A stretch of DNA of 64,000 nt from Pseudoramibacter faecis (GCF_036289405.1 NZ_JAYFFI010000001.1:434001-498000); one strand, 5' to 3'; positions 23,723 through 33,191 are shown, numbered from the stretch's first letter. Numbers and translations are program-made. Notes: generated by a model from the sequence alone, not told the origin.

Positions 23723-24678
23723 CAACGATCCTCCGCCCAGTTAAAATCGTCGTGGTACGCCTCGATCGTGCCGTTGTCCATTTGCAGTTCCGGGTCCTTA
23801 ATGGAAACCTTGCTGCACGGCGGAATAGGCTGGATGATAAAGCAGTTGCCGCCGATCACCGAATCGTGGCCGATCACCGTCCGGCCGCCGAGCACCGACG
23901 CTCCGGAATAAATGGTTACCCGATCCCCGATGGTGGGGTGGCGCTTGGCCCCCCGCAGGGACTGCCCGCCCCGGGTGGACAACGCGCCGAGGGTCACCCC
24001 TTGATAGAGCTTGACCTCGTCGCCGATTTCCGTGGTCTCCCCGATGACGATGCCGGTGCCGTGGTCCATAAAGAAGGATTTGCCGATGGTCGCCCCGGGG
24101 TTGATGTCGATGCCGGTGCGGCTGTGGGCGTATTCCGTCATCATCCGGGGGATAATCGGCACTTCGAGCCGCTCGAGCTCGTGGGCCAGGCGAAACACCA
24201 TCATCGCAAAGACCCCGGGATAGGTCAAAACGATTTGGTCGAGATCCTTGGCCGCCGGATCGCCGTCGTAGGCGGCCTGCACATCCAGGGTGATCATCTC
24301 CCGCACCGCGGGAATCCGGTTCATGAATTCGCAGCTGACTTCCTCCGCCCGGTCCTCCAGCAGGGGCCTGTCCACCCGCAGCGCCGGATCCTTGGTGTCG
24401 TTGGCCCGAATCAGGGCCAGACGCACCTGCCGGTGCAGCCGCTCTTCCACCGTCATCATCAGATCGCCGATATAATACTGCAGGGTGCAGTCAAAAAGCT
24501 CCCGCCTGCCGAAATGCCGGGGATAAAAAAGCTCGCGCACTTCGTTAATCAGCAAAATGACCTCGCTGCGCCGGGGCAGCGCCGCCGAGGTGTAAGACAT
24601 ATAGGCGTCATCTTCCCGATAGATCGCCACCATCTCTTTGTTGAGCTGGGTAATCTGCCTGTTAAATTTTCTGCTCAC
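23722..24678 (-). CDS. cysE: Serine O-acetyltransferase, EpsC type
   Basis: A 318-residue enzyme that forms O-acetylserine for cysteine synthesis. It has the long helical N-terminus of the EpsC subgroup, then left-handed beta-helix repeats with the active-site segment FFMDHGTGIVIGET and GDEVKLYQGVTLGALS. It has its own promoter upstream (24764-24792) and is translationally coupled to aroE. Confidence 0.95.
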   Translation of the reverse strand: MSRKFNRQITQLNKEMVAIYREDDAYMSYTSAALPRRSEVILLINEVRELFYPRHFGRRELFDCTLQYYIGDLMMTVEERLHRQVRLALIRANDTKDPALRVDRPLLEDRAEEVSCEFMNRIPAVREMITLDVQAAYDGDPAAKDLDQIVLTYPGVFAMMVFRLAHELERLEVPIIPRMMTEYAHSRTGIDINPGATIGKSFFMDHGTGIVIGETTEIGDEVKLYQGVTLGALSTRGGQSLRGAKRHPTIGDRVTIYSGASVLGGRTVIGHDSVIGGNCFIIQPIPPCSKVSIKDPELQMDNGTIEAYHDDFNWAEDR

Positions 24679-24763
24679 CGCATTTTCTCCTTATTTTCGC
24701 CTTGCATTCAATGCCTTCAATCGGGCAGCCGGGCACCGGCTGCCGCTTGTCGTTTTAATTTTT

Positions 24764-24792
24764 ATTGTACCGTTCTGAGCCGGCGGCGTCAA
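24764..24792 (-). promoter_or_regulatory. Promoter of cysE-aroE
   Basis: TTGACG, 17-base spacer, TACAAT on the minus strand. Confidence 0.82.
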
Positions 24793-24809
24793 TGGAATTC
24801 GCCGCCATT

Positions 24810-24830
24810 AAAAAACCCCGCATTGCGGGG
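24810..24830 (-). terminator. Terminator of the L,D-transpeptidase gene
   Basis: Stem CCCCGCA/TGCGGGG followed by six T on the minus strand, directly before the cysE promoter. Confidence 0.9.
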
Positions 24831-24855
24831 TAAGCGCCGGAGCGCTGTTTGTGTT

Positions 24856-27630
24856 TTAGTAATAGACGACGACCGGCGTGCCGGTTTCCACATTGGCGTA
24901 AACCTGCGGCACCTGTGACGGCGGGGTGTTCACGCAGCCGTGGGAGCCGCCGCCCCGGTAAATGGCGCCGCCGTAAGCGCTGCGCCACCAGGAATCGTGA
25001 ATACCCTGGCCGCCGTTAAAGGGCATCCAGTAGGACACCGGGGTTTTGTAATCCTCCCCTTTAAGCGTCGCGTGACGCGCCTTATAGGCGATGTAATACA
25101 CGCCGGGGGTCGTGCCGTGGCCGGCAGCCGTGTTGCCGGTGACTATCGCCGTGCTCACCACCTGCCGACCGTTCTTATAAACCCACATGTGCTGCTGGGC
25201 AATCGACACCTCCACATAGGAATCGCCGATGTCCTCGTAGATGCTCTTGCGGGTCTTGCCTCTTTGTTTATAGGCCGGCTCGCGATTGACCGCGTTGCTG
25301 GACTTGATATCGGCGACGAGCTGCTTCAGCTCGGCATCCCGGTCGATGCGCCAGCCGTAGCTGCCGCCGTTCACCGTGATGGTGTTGCCGCCGCTGGTTT
25401 TAAAGGTGTGCTTGCCATAAGCCGTGTTGGTCCTCAATGCCAGCTGATACAAATAATCCGCCGCCTTGGCCTCGTTCACCGTCACGTTCATGTTGCCGTC
25501 CACGGTGAGCCAGGAGCCGAACACCTTGCTGTCCACCACTTCATTGTCCGAGCCGAACATATAGGTGATCTTGGCTTTAGCATATCGCTTCATCACCTTG
25601 GCGGCCTGCTTGACCGCCGCCGAATCTTTATGGTATTTCGGCTCGACATAGCAGCGGTCCCTTTTCAGGTCGATGGTTTCATCGCCGGTGGCCACGGCTT
25701 TAAGGATCGCGGTCTTCAGCCGGGCTTTATCCAGCCGGTTGCCCGTCACCGCGGCTTTAATGCGCACGTCGCCGTCTTTTTCAACCACCGGCCGCGCGTT
25801 TTGCGCGTCGGTCACCTGATCGCCGGTGACCAGATTGAGCATCGAGACCACCCGGTTCACCTTGGTTTCGTTATAGCGGATCGCGGAAACCGCATGCTGA
25901 TCCTTCCGGAAGAACATCGCCGGCCAGGCAAAGCTGTTCTGCCCGGTCAAAAGCTTTTGCAGGGCCGCGTCCCCCTTGTAGGCGATGCCAAGCGCACCCG
26001 CCGTCACTTTTTCCACATGGTTGTCCTTGCCCTTGAGCACCAGGCGATAGGTCGCCGCCTTGTTCTGAACGGTTTCCTGCACGGCCGCCGGCGACCGGTT
26101 ACCCGCCGCCACGCCGTTGATCGTCGTCCCGGCGAAGAAATGCCCGTGATAAAAGGCTGCGCCGGCAAAATAAATCACCGCGAGCACGGCGATCGCCACG
26201 CCAGCGATCAATCCGCCTTTTTTCCGCTTTTTCACGGGCGGCGCGGATGCAGGTGTCTCGAACGCACCGAGATCGATGGTCCGCCCTTCAGCCGCAGGTG
26301 TTTCGGTCGCCCTTGCACCGTCGGCCGCAACCGCCTCGGCATTGCCGGCCGCTGCCGCTTCGGCGGGAACGGCTTCCGCAGCGGGCTCTGCCGTTTCCGG
26401 CTCGGGGAATTCGGTTAAATCCTGCGCCTGTCCCCGCAAGCGGTTATTCGCAATCGCCTCCGCATCGGATGCCGTTGCTTCGCCGGCTTCCAAAACCTCG
26501 GCCGTCGGTTCTTCCGCCGCGTCGGCCGGGGCCCCGGGCATCTCCGATGGCGCGACTGCTTCGTCTGAGTCCGTATCTTCTTCCGTCGCCGCTTCGGCGG
26601 CGATAGCTTCGTCGCCCGTCGATGCATCCGCCGCTTCGGCTTCAGCCGCCATCTCTTCCGACGGCGCTTCCTCTTCGGGCCGCACCGTTTCATCGGCCGG
26701 TTCCGTCACTTCCGACGGCGTTTCGTCCGGCGCTTCGGTGACCGCTTCTGTGTCTGACGATTCGGTTATCATGCTTTCGTCAGCGTCGGTGTCGCCACTG
26801 TCCGAATCTTCTGCCGGCGTTTCTTCGTCATAAGCGGTTTCATTCGCTGCGTCGGTGTCGCCGGCCACCTCATCTGAATCCGCATCTGCGATTCCCTCAG
26901 ACACCACGGCTTCGCCGTTTTCAGAATTCTCAGTCGTCACCGGTTCTTCTGCCGCATCGGTTGGGACCGCAGGTTCGACCGGCGGCGCTTCCTCTTCGGG
27001 CCGCACCGTTTCATCGGCCGGTTCCGATGCTTCCGACGGCGTTTCGTCCGGCGCTTCGGTGACCGCTTCTGTGTCTGACGATTCGGTTATCATGCTTTCG
27101 TCAGGGTCGGTATCGCCGGCCCCTTCGTCTAAATCCGCGATTTCGTCCGCGCTTTCTTTAGACGCGACCGATTCGTCTGAGTCCGTGTCTTCTTCCGCCG
27201 CCGCTTCGTCGCACACCGATGCGTCCGCCACTTCGGCTTCAGCCGCCATCTCTTCCGACGGCGCTTCCTCTTCGGGCCGCACCGTTTCATCGACCGTTTC
27301 CGCCGCTTCCGACGGCGTTTCGTCCGGCGCTTCGACGATTACATCCGCGGTCTGCGTTTCTTCATCCGCCGCATCAGGGGCATCCGCCGCTGCGTCGTCA
27401 GCCTCGGCCGCGTCCTCACGATCGGCGGCACTTTCGGCATCATCTGCTGATGCGTCGGCCGCTTCGGCGTCCGCGTCAGGCGTTTCCGTCACGCCCCCCT
27501 CTTCCAAAAACCGAGCGGTGTCGCCGCCGGCCTCCGGAGGAGACGCTTCGCTAACGGGCATGGATGCTGCCTGCGCTTCGACCGGCGCCTCAGCGACCGC
27601 CGGGTTTTTTTTCATTTCATCTTGAGCCAT
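24856..27630 (-). CDS. L,D-transpeptidase with acidic repeat N-terminus
   Basis: A 924-residue protein. Residues 1-440 are an extreme Asp/Glu/Ala/Ser/Thr-rich region with long internal repeats (EAPDETPSE, ADETVRPEEEAP). A single transmembrane helix follows KKRKKGG at about residues 465-490. Then comes a PG_binding_4-type peptidoglycan-binding region and a C-terminal YkuD catalytic domain with GIHDSWWR and the HGCVN active-site Cys. It makes 3-3 crosslinks or anchors in peptidoglycan. By topology the acidic part is cytosolic, which is unusual. Extended -10 promoter at 27660. Monocistronic. Confidence 0.92.
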   Translation of the reverse strand: MAQDEMKKNPAVAEAPVEAQAASMPVSEASPPEAGGDTARFLEEGGVTETPDADAEAADASADDAESAADREDAAEADDAAADAPDAADEETQTADVIVEAPDETPSEAAETVDETVRPEEEAPSEEMAAEAEVADASVCDEAAAEEDTDSDESVASKESADEIADLDEGAGDTDPDESMITESSDTEAVTEAPDETPSEASEPADETVRPEEEAPPVEPAVPTDAAEEPVTTENSENGEAVVSEGIADADSDEVAGDTDAANETAYDEETPAEDSDSGDTDADESMITESSDTEAVTEAPDETPSEVTEPADETVRPEEEAPSEEMAAEAEAADASTGDEAIAAEAATEEDTDSDEAVAPSEMPGAPADAAEEPTAEVLEAGEATASDAEAIANNRLRGQAQDLTEFPEPETAEPAAEAVPAEAAAAGNAEAVAADGARATETPAAEGRTIDLGAFETPASAPPVKKRKKGGLIAGVAIAVLAVIYFAGAAFYHGHFFAGTTINGVAAGNRSPAAVQETVQNKAATYRLVLKGKDNHVEKVTAGALGIAYKGDAALQKLLTGQNSFAWPAMFFRKDQHAVSAIRYNETKVNRVVSMLNLVTGDQVTDAQNARPVVEKDGDVRIKAAVTGNRLDKARLKTAILKAVATGDETIDLKRDRCYVEPKYHKDSAAVKQAAKVMKRYAKAKITYMFGSDNEVVDSKVFGSWLTVDGNMNVTVNEAKAADYLYQLALRTNTAYGKHTFKTSGGNTITVNGGSYGWRIDRDAELKQLVADIKSSNAVNREPAYKQRGKTRKSIYEDIGDSYVEVSIAQQHMWVYKNGRQVVSTAIVTGNTAAGHGTTPGVYYIAYKARHATLKGEDYKTPVSYWMPFNGGQGIHDSWWRSAYGGAIYRGGGSHGCVNTPPSQVPQVYANVETGTPVVVYY
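26663..27334 (-). repeat. Long direct DNA repeats in the transpeptidase acidic region
   Basis: Two nearly identical 134-base units lie at 26663-26796 and 26984-27117, and a shorter third copy at 27260-27334. They encode the VRPEEEAP/EAPDETPSE segments. The high identity implies recent duplication and continuing length change. Confidence 0.88.
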
Positions 27631-27659
27631 TTTTCTGCTCCTACTTCAAAATTGGAAAA

Positions 27660-27665
27660 ATTATA
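27660..27665 (-). promoter_or_regulatory. Extended -10 promoter of the L,D-transpeptidase gene
   Basis: TGGTATAAT on the minus strand with no good -35 box, about 30 bases before the start codon. Confidence 0.6.
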
Positions 27666-27714
27666 CCATACCCCATCCCGCTTTGCACGACGTCAGCGGC
27701 CAAATTCTGTAACA

Positions 27715-28197
27715 TTATTGTAACTGAAAGGCGGCCTGAATCGCCGTCGCTGCCTTTTTGGCATCCTCGTTGCGGACGATGCAGGAGATGCAGATCTCCG
27801 ACGTGGTGACCATCATCACCTGGATGTCGTTGTCGGCGAAGACCTGCAGATAGCGTGCCGCCACCCCGGACTGGGTGCGCATGCCGATGCCGTGCAGGTT
27901 GAGCCGGGTGATGTTCTTGTTGACCGCAATGCCGATCATCTTGAAATCGCCGCCGAGATCATTGGCAATCTCGCGCACCGCAGCCATGTCCCGCTCGGGC
28001 ACGAGCAGCGACACGTCAAAGGTTTCGCCCACCGGCGCCGTCCGGGAAATCACGTCCACGTTGACGCCGGCTGCCGCCAGATCGTCCAGCAGGCGGCTCA
28101 TGATGTTTTTGTTGAAGGGCACCGCCTTCAGGGAGATCATCAGGCTTTCGCAGTCGATGGACAGGCTGTCCACCGGATGTTTTTCGATATTAATCAC
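27715..28197 (-). CDS. Stand-alone aspartokinase-type ACT regulatory protein
   Basis: A 160-residue protein with two ACT domains that align with the C-terminal part of LysC encoded just upstream: VNVDVISRTAP, IGMRTQSGVAARYLQVFADN and VMMVTTSEICISCIV mirror VNVDMISQTAP, SGMKAHPGVASRFF and ILMVTTSDIRISCMI. It lacks a kinase domain. It may form a mixed complex with aspartokinase or sense lysine/threonine on its own. GTG start at 28197 after AAGGAGG, 10 bases after lysC. Last gene of the lysine operon. Confidence 0.85.
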   Translation of the reverse strand: MINIEKHPVDSLSIDCESLMISLKAVPFNKNIMSRLLDDLAAAGVNVDVISRTAPVGETFDVSLLVPERDMAAVREIANDLGGDFKMIGIAVNKNITRLNLHGIGMRTQSGVAARYLQVFADNDIQVMMVTTSEICISCIVRNEDAKKAATAIQAAFQLQ

Positions 28198-28207
28198 ATC
28201 GCCCTCC

Positions 28208-29410
28208 TTATAATTCAAAGCCGTCGGCCACCGCCATGACCGCCCGCTCTCTGGCCTCCGCCGGGATCATGCAGGAGATGCGGATGTCCGAGGTGGTGAC
28301 CATCAGAATCGGAAAGTGCTGATCCGACAACAGCTTAAAAAATCTACTGGCGACGCCGGGGTGCGCCTTCATGCCGCTGCCGACCACCGACATCTTCACC
28401 GCGTCCTCGCGCATATCGACGGCCGTCTGAGGATAAGCCGCGTGGAATTCGGCCAGCGCCTTTTCCAGCGCGTCGATATCGTCGTGAGAGGCCGAAAAGG
28501 AAATGTGCATCCGATCGGCGATCGGCGCGGTCTGGCTGATCATGTCGACGTTGATGCCCGCCGCGGCCAGCGCCGAAAAAAGGCGCGCCGAGATGTTCAC
28601 GTCGTAGGGCACGTTTTTGATCGAGACCATCATCTCGTCGTTATAGACCGCCATCCCGGTGATGGGCTTTTGGGTCGCGGCGGCGTTCGCCGTGATTAAC
28701 GTGCCGGGCACATCGTGGATGCTCGACGCCACGGTGATGTCCGCGTTGTATTTGCGGCCGAGCTCGATGGAGCGGGTGTGCATCACGCCGGCGCCGAGGC
28801 TCGCCATCTCGAGCATCTCGTCGTAGCTCACCACGTCGAGCTTTTTCGCCGGGGGATACAGCCGCGGATCGACGCCGTAGATCCCGTCCACATCGGTATA
28901 GATTTCGCAGGGACAGCGCAGCACGCAGGAGAGCGCCACCGCCGAAGTGTCGGAGCCTCCCCGGCCCAGGGTGGTGATGTCGTCGTTCTCGTTCACCCCC
29001 TGAAAGCCGGCGACGATCACGACGTTGTCGTCGGCCAGCGCCTGGGTGATCTTGGTGGTGTCGATGTCCATGATGCGAGCGCGCCCGTGGACACCCTCGG
29101 TTTTGATGCCCACCTGGGGCCCGGTGAAGGAGATCGCCTTATGCCCCATTTCGGCCAACGCCATGGAGAGCATGGAGATGGAAACCTGTTCGCCGGTGGC
29201 GAGCAGCATATCCATTTCGCGCTTCGGCGGCTTGTCGTTGACGGCGTAGGCCATGGCCACCAGCTGGTCGGTGCTCTTGCCCATCGCCGAGACAACCACC
29301 ACCATGCGGTTGCCCTGTTCCTTCTTGGCAATGATGCGTCTGGCCACATTTTTGATGCGGTCGATCGTCCCCATGGACGTGCCGCCGTATTTTTGAACAA
29401 TCGTATTCAT
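28208..29410 (-). CDS. lysC: Aspartate kinase
   Basis: A 400-residue monofunctional aspartokinase that phosphorylates aspartate, the first step towards lysine, methionine and threonine. KYGGTSMG is the N-terminal kinase motif, RGGSDTSAVAL the catalytic loop, and two ACT domains occupy about residues 260-400. The start at 29410 is placed by the family N-terminus. It belongs to the riboswitch-controlled operon, though an internal terminator lies upstream. Confidence 0.96.
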   Translation of the reverse strand: MNTIVQKYGGTSMGTIDRIKNVARRIIAKKEQGNRMVVVVSAMGKSTDQLVAMAYAVNDKPPKREMDMLLATGEQVSISMLSMALAEMGHKAISFTGPQVGIKTEGVHGRARIMDIDTTKITQALADDNVVIVAGFQGVNENDDITTLGRGGSDTSAVALSCVLRCPCEIYTDVDGIYGVDPRLYPPAKKLDVVSYDEMLEMASLGAGVMHTRSIELGRKYNADITVASSIHDVPGTLITANAAATQKPITGMAVYNDEMMVSIKNVPYDVNISARLFSALAAAGINVDMISQTAPIADRMHISFSASHDDIDALEKALAEFHAAYPQTAVDMREDAVKMSVVGSGMKAHPGVASRFFKLLSDQHFPILMVTTSDIRISCMIPAEARERAVMAVADGFEL

Positions 29411-29455
29411 CGGATTTTCCCTTTGCGTTTGTCTTGATTTTTCCTTTAACACCAC

Positions 29456-29480
29456 AAAAAGCGGCGCCAAAGCACCGCCT
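29456..29480 (-). terminator. Terminator between dapH and lysC
   Basis: Stem GCGGTGC/GCGCCGC followed by TTTTT on the minus strand. It lies within the operon and may reduce lysC expression relative to dap genes. Confidence 0.75.
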
Positions 29481-29502
29481 TTAAAAGGCCGGCGACGAGC
29501 GC

Positions 29503-30234
29503 TTAGCCGCGCAGATCGTCGAGCAATTCGGTTTTCGATTCGGTTTTTTCGTCCTTTTCCTTGACGATCTTCGCCGGGCTGCCGGCCACCACCGCGCCGG
29601 CCGGCACATTTTCGGCGACCACGGCCCCGGCGGCGACCACGGCCCCGGCGCCCACGCGCACGCCCTCGAGCACGACGGCATTAGCGCCGATGACCACGCC
29701 GTCCTCGATCACGACGGGATCGCTGGAGGGCGGCTCCAGCACGCCGGCGAGCACCGTGCCCGCGCCGATGTGGCAGTTCTTGCCGACGGTGGCGCGCGCG
29801 CCGAGCACCGCGTTCATGTCGATCATCGAGCCCTCGCCGACGGCGGCGCCGATGTTGATCACCGCGCCCATCATGATCACCGCGTTCTTTTTGATCTGCA
29901 CCCCTTCGCGGATATAGGCTCCCGGTTCGATCCGGGCGTCCACATGCGTCATGTCGAGCATCGGCACCGCAGAGTTGCGGGCGGCGTTTTCCACCTGGCA
30001 GAAGGTCAGCTTGGACGCGGTCGCCTCGATGAGTTCGGCCACGGCGTCGCTTTCTCCCAGCACCACGCAGGCCGAGGGAATTCCAAAATAATTAAACCCG
30101 TCGAGATCCTGTTCCCGCAGATAGCCGCGCAGGTACGCCTTGACCGGTGTGCTCTTCTGCACTTCCTTGATGTATTTCGCGATCTGATAGGGATCTTTTA
30201 AATCGTATTTTTCTTTAATTTCTTCGTTGGTCAA
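29503..30234 (-). CDS. dapH: Tetrahydrodipicolinate N-acetyltransferase
   Basis: A 243-residue hexapeptide-repeat acetyltransferase that acetylates tetrahydrodipicolinate in the acetylase branch of lysine synthesis. The N-terminus TNEEIKEKYDLKDPYQIAKYI and the hexapeptide region GAYIREGVQIKKNAVIMMGA are specific for DapH. A TTG start at 30234 with GGAG upstream fits; no ATG is suitable. The much longer open frame reading into dapB is spurious. Confidence 0.95.
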   Translation of the reverse strand: MTNEEIKEKYDLKDPYQIAKYIKEVQKSTPVKAYLRGYLREQDLDGFNYFGIPSACVVLGESDAVAELIEATASKLTFCQVENAARNSAVPMLDMTHVDARIEPGAYIREGVQIKKNAVIMMGAVINIGAAVGEGSMIDMNAVLGARATVGKNCHIGAGTVLAGVLEPPSSDPVVIEDGVVIGANAVVLEGVRVGAGAVVAAGAVVAENVPAGAVVAGSPAKIVKEKDEKTESKTELLDDLRG

Positions 30235-30281
30235 TGTTGCTTTCTCCAAAATGTTTTTCTGTCTTGTTTGTCGTTCGCGCT

Positions 30282-31049
30282 TCACGCTCCGATCACATCG
30301 CTCATATCGTAAAGGCCGTTTGATTTCGTGATGAGAAACCGGGCCGCTGTCAGGGCGCCGTTGCCGAAAATCTTGCGGGAAAGCGCCGTGTGTTTGATTT
30401 CGATCAGCTCGTCGTCCCCGGCGTAAAGCACGGTATGTTCGCCGGCGATGGTGCCGCCGCGAACAGCGTGGATGCCGAGCTCGTCCGGGGTGCGCTTGCA
30501 GTCGCGGCCGCTCCGGCCATAGGTGTAGCGCCTGGGGACGCCGCCGTCCGCCTCGATGCCGGCATTCACCGCGTCTGCCAGCAAAATGGCCGTGCCGCTG
30601 GGGGCATCCACCTTGCGGTTGTGATGCTTCTCGACAATTTCGATGTCGAAGCCCGGCGCGAGCAGCCCCGAGATTCTTTGAAGCACGTCCGCAATGACGT
30701 TGACCCCGAGGGACATGTTCGCCGTTTTGAAAATCGGGAACAGCTTGGCCTTTTCGGCGATGCGCGCCTTGTCTTCGCCCGTGAGGCCGGTGGTCGCAAT
30801 GACCAGCGGCAGCCGGCGCTTTTCGGCAAAGGCGATCACCTTTGGAAAAGCGGAAAAGTGCGAAAAGTCGATGATCACATCGGCGTCTTCGGTGCAGGCG
30901 TCGAAGTCCGCGTAAATCGGAAAGGCGCCGGCATCGCCAGACTTCTGATCGAGCCCCGCCACCACGGTCACGTCGTCGGCCGCGGCCGCACAATCGGCCA
31001 CCACCCGGCCCATATGGCCGGCCGCGCCGGAAAGTATCACCTTCATCAT
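30282..31049 (-). CDS. dapB: 4-hydroxy-tetrahydrodipicolinate reductase
   Basis: A 255-residue NAD(P)H-dependent reductase. GAAGHMGRVV is the nucleotide loop and EKHHNRKVDAPSGTA holds the catalytic His and Lys. Its ATG overlaps the dapA stop (ATGA), so the two consecutive enzymes are co-translated. Confidence 0.97.
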   Translation of the reverse strand: MMKVILSGAAGHMGRVVADCAAAADDVTVVAGLDQKSGDAGAFPIYADFDACTEDADVIIDFSHFSAFPKVIAFAEKRRLPLVIATTGLTGEDKARIAEKAKLFPIFKTANMSLGVNVIADVLQRISGLLAPGFDIEIVEKHHNRKVDAPSGTAILLADAVNAGIEADGGVPRRYTYGRSGRDCKRTPDELGIHAVRGGTIAGEHTVLYAGDDELIEIKHTALSRKIFGNGALTAARFLITKSNGLYDMSDVIGA

Positions 31050-31939
31050 CCGATCAGCCCCCCGTACGCTTTGAGCGCTTCTGCCAGGCGGGCCTTGTTG
31101 GCTTCGCCCATGGGCACCAGCGGCAGCCGCATCACGCCGGTGTCAAGCCCCATTAGCGCCATGGCCGTCTTCACCGGAATCGGGTTGTTTTCGTAAAACA
31201 TCGCCCGGTTGAGGATGTTGGTCTTTCGCATGCGGGCTCTGGCGTCATCCATGTCGTCGGCCAGGCAGGCCGCGGCCAGCTCGTGCATGGCCTTCGGCGC
31301 GATATTGGCCGTCACAGAAATCACGCCCTTGCCGCCCAGCGCCATGATAGGCAGCGTCTGATCGTCGTTGCCGGAATACACGTCGAAATCGTCGGCAGCC
31401 GTCAGCTCGATCACCTCGGCGATCTGGCTGATATCGCCGCTGGCTTCTTTGATGGCCTGCACCGTCGGCAGCTTGGCCAGGCGGGCCGTGGTCGCCGGCA
31501 GGATGTTGGAGCCGGTGCGGCTGGGCACGTTATAGACGATCAGCGGCAGCGCGCAGCTGTCCGCGATGGCCTTGATGTGCTGATAGATCCCTTCCTGGGT
31601 GGTTTTGTTGTAATACGGGTTGATCACCAGCGCCGCATCGGCCCCAAGGCTTTCGGCGTATTGGGTCAGCCCGATGGAATAAGCCGTGTCGTTGGAGCCG
31701 GTGCCCGCAACAAAGGGCACCCGGTGATCGATGCATTCGCCGGCGACTCGGAGCACTTCGCGGTGTTCTTCGTCGCTTAACGTCGAGCTTTCGCCGGTGG
31801 TGCCGCAAATCAGCAGCGCGTCTGTGCCTTCGGCAATATGCCGTTCAATATTGGCCTTCATCGTGTCGTAATCCACTCGCCCGCTTGTATCAAACGGGGT
31901 GATCATCGCCACGCAGGAACCTGTAAAAATAGTAGCCAT
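31046..31939 (-). CDS. dapA: 4-hydroxy-tetrahydrodipicolinate synthase
   Basis: A 297-residue aldolase that condenses pyruvate with aspartate semialdehyde. LLICGTTGESSTL, the Tyr in IVYNVPSRTG and the Schiff-base Lys in AIKEASGD are present. The start at 31939 follows AAGGAGG. Confidence 0.97.
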   Translation of the reverse strand: MATIFTGSCVAMITPFDTSGRVDYDTMKANIERHIAEGTDALLICGTTGESSTLSDEEHREVLRVAGECIDHRVPFVAGTGSNDTAYSIGLTQYAESLGADAALVINPYYNKTTQEGIYQHIKAIADSCALPLIVYNVPSRTGSNILPATTARLAKLPTVQAIKEASGDISQIAEVIELTAADDFDVYSGNDDQTLPIMALGGKGVISVTANIAPKAMHELAAACLADDMDDARARMRKTNILNRAMFYENNPIPVKTAMALMGLDTGVMRLPLVPMGEANKARLAEALKAYGGLIG

Positions 31940-31998
31940 TGCTTCCTCCTTAATTCGTGATGGGGCATCGGCCATGCGGTCGATACCCGCCGCGTTCG

Positions 31999-33087
31999 TT
32001 ACGCTTCTTTGGATGCGATATAGCCTTTCGCGCAGAGATATTCCGCCGCTTCGACCCCGCCGCCGGCCGCGCCGCGCAGCGTGTTGTGGGAAAGGCCGAC
32101 GAATTTCCAGTCATAAACGCTGTCTTCCCGCAGCCGCCCGATGGAAATGCCCATGCCGTTCTCGAAATCGACATCCTTCGCGACCTGCGGCCGATCGTCG
32201 TCTTCCAGATACTGGATGAAATGCGCCGGCGCCGAAGGCAGCCGCAGCGTCTGGGGCCCGCCGCTGTAATTTCTGAGCGCGCCGACCAGCTCGTCTTTCG
32301 TCGGATGCTTGCGAAATTTCACAAAGACCGCGGCCGTGTGGCCGTTGAGCACCGGCACGCGGATGCACTGGGATGTGATCGCCATCCCCTCGGCCTTTTC
32401 GATGTGATCGCCGGCAACCCGGCCGAAAACCTTGAGGGGTTCCTGCTCGGATTTTTCTTCTTCCCCGCCGATGTAGGGAATGATATTGCCCGCCATTTCC
32501 GGCCAGGTTTCAAAGTTTTTGCCCGCGCCGGAAATCGCCTGATAGGTGGAGACGATCACCTCGTAGGGCTCGAAGGCCTGCCAGGCGGCCAGCGCCGGCG
32601 TATAGGACTGGATAGAGCAGTTGGGCTTGACCGCGACAAAGCCGCGCTTCGTGCCCAGCCGTTTTCTCTGCGCGCCAATGATAGCGTAGTGATCGGCGTT
32701 GATTTCCGGGATGACCATCGGCACGTCCGGCGTCCAGCGGTGGGCCGAGTTGTTGGAGACCACCGGGATTTCCCGCTTGGCATAGGCTTCTTCAATGGCG
32801 CGGATTTCGTCTTTCTTCATATCGACGGCGGAGAAGACAAAATCCACCTGCGCCGCAATGGCGTCGATGTCCTGCACGTCCGCCACGGGCATGGTCGCCG
32901 CGGCTTCCGGCATCGGCCCTTCCAGCTTCCAGCGGCCGGCCACCGCCTCGCCGTAGGTTTTCCCCGCGGATCTGGCCGACGCGGCCAGCGCGGTCATCTC
33001 AAACCACGGGTGGCCGGCCAAAAGCGTCACAAAGCGCTGGCCCACCATGCCCGTGGCTCCCAAAATTCCGACTTTATATTTTTTCAT
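31999..33087 (-). CDS. asd: Aspartate-semialdehyde dehydrogenase
   Basis: A 362-residue enzyme of the archaeal/fungal-like long class. GILGATGMVGQRFV binds NADP, and VKPNCSIQ contains the catalytic Cys. It supplies aspartate semialdehyde to DapA. First structural gene behind the lysine riboswitch; start after AAGGAGG. Confidence 0.96.
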   Translation of the reverse strand: MKKYKVGILGATGMVGQRFVTLLAGHPWFEMTALAASARSAGKTYGEAVAGRWKLEGPMPEAAATMPVADVQDIDAIAAQVDFVFSAVDMKKDEIRAIEEAYAKREIPVVSNNSAHRWTPDVPMVIPEINADHYAIIGAQRKRLGTKRGFVAVKPNCSIQSYTPALAAWQAFEPYEVIVSTYQAISGAGKNFETWPEMAGNIIPYIGGEEEKSEQEPLKVFGRVAGDHIEKAEGMAITSQCIRVPVLNGHTAAVFVKFRKHPTKDELVGALRNYSGGPQTLRLPSAPAHFIQYLEDDDRPQVAKDVDFENGMGISIGRLREDSVYDWKFVGLSHNTLRGAAGGGVEAAEYLCAKGYIASKEA

Positions 33088-33131
33088 GGCGATCCTCCTT
33101 ACCTGCGATCCCAATTTAAATCCCCCTGCGT

Positions 33132-33158
33132 AAAAAAAGGCCAGTAAAGATACCGGCC
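33132..33158 (-). terminator. Expression-platform terminator of the lysine riboswitch
   Basis: Stem GGCCGGTA/TACTGGCC with seven T on the minus strand, between aptamer and asd. Confidence 0.93.
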
Positions 33159-33191
33159 GCGCAAAATCAAATCCTGTGTTTGCTTGTGTTT

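Noticed and set aside
26276..27625. Ser/Ala-rich plus-strand ORFs opposite the transpeptidase tail
   Set aside because: Mirror image of the acidic repeats; no ribosome site.
29503..30993. 496-codon ORF containing dapH plus a long N-terminal extension
   Set aside because: The extension is the shifted frame of dapB. A TTG start with a ribosome site at 30234 matches the DapH N-terminus.
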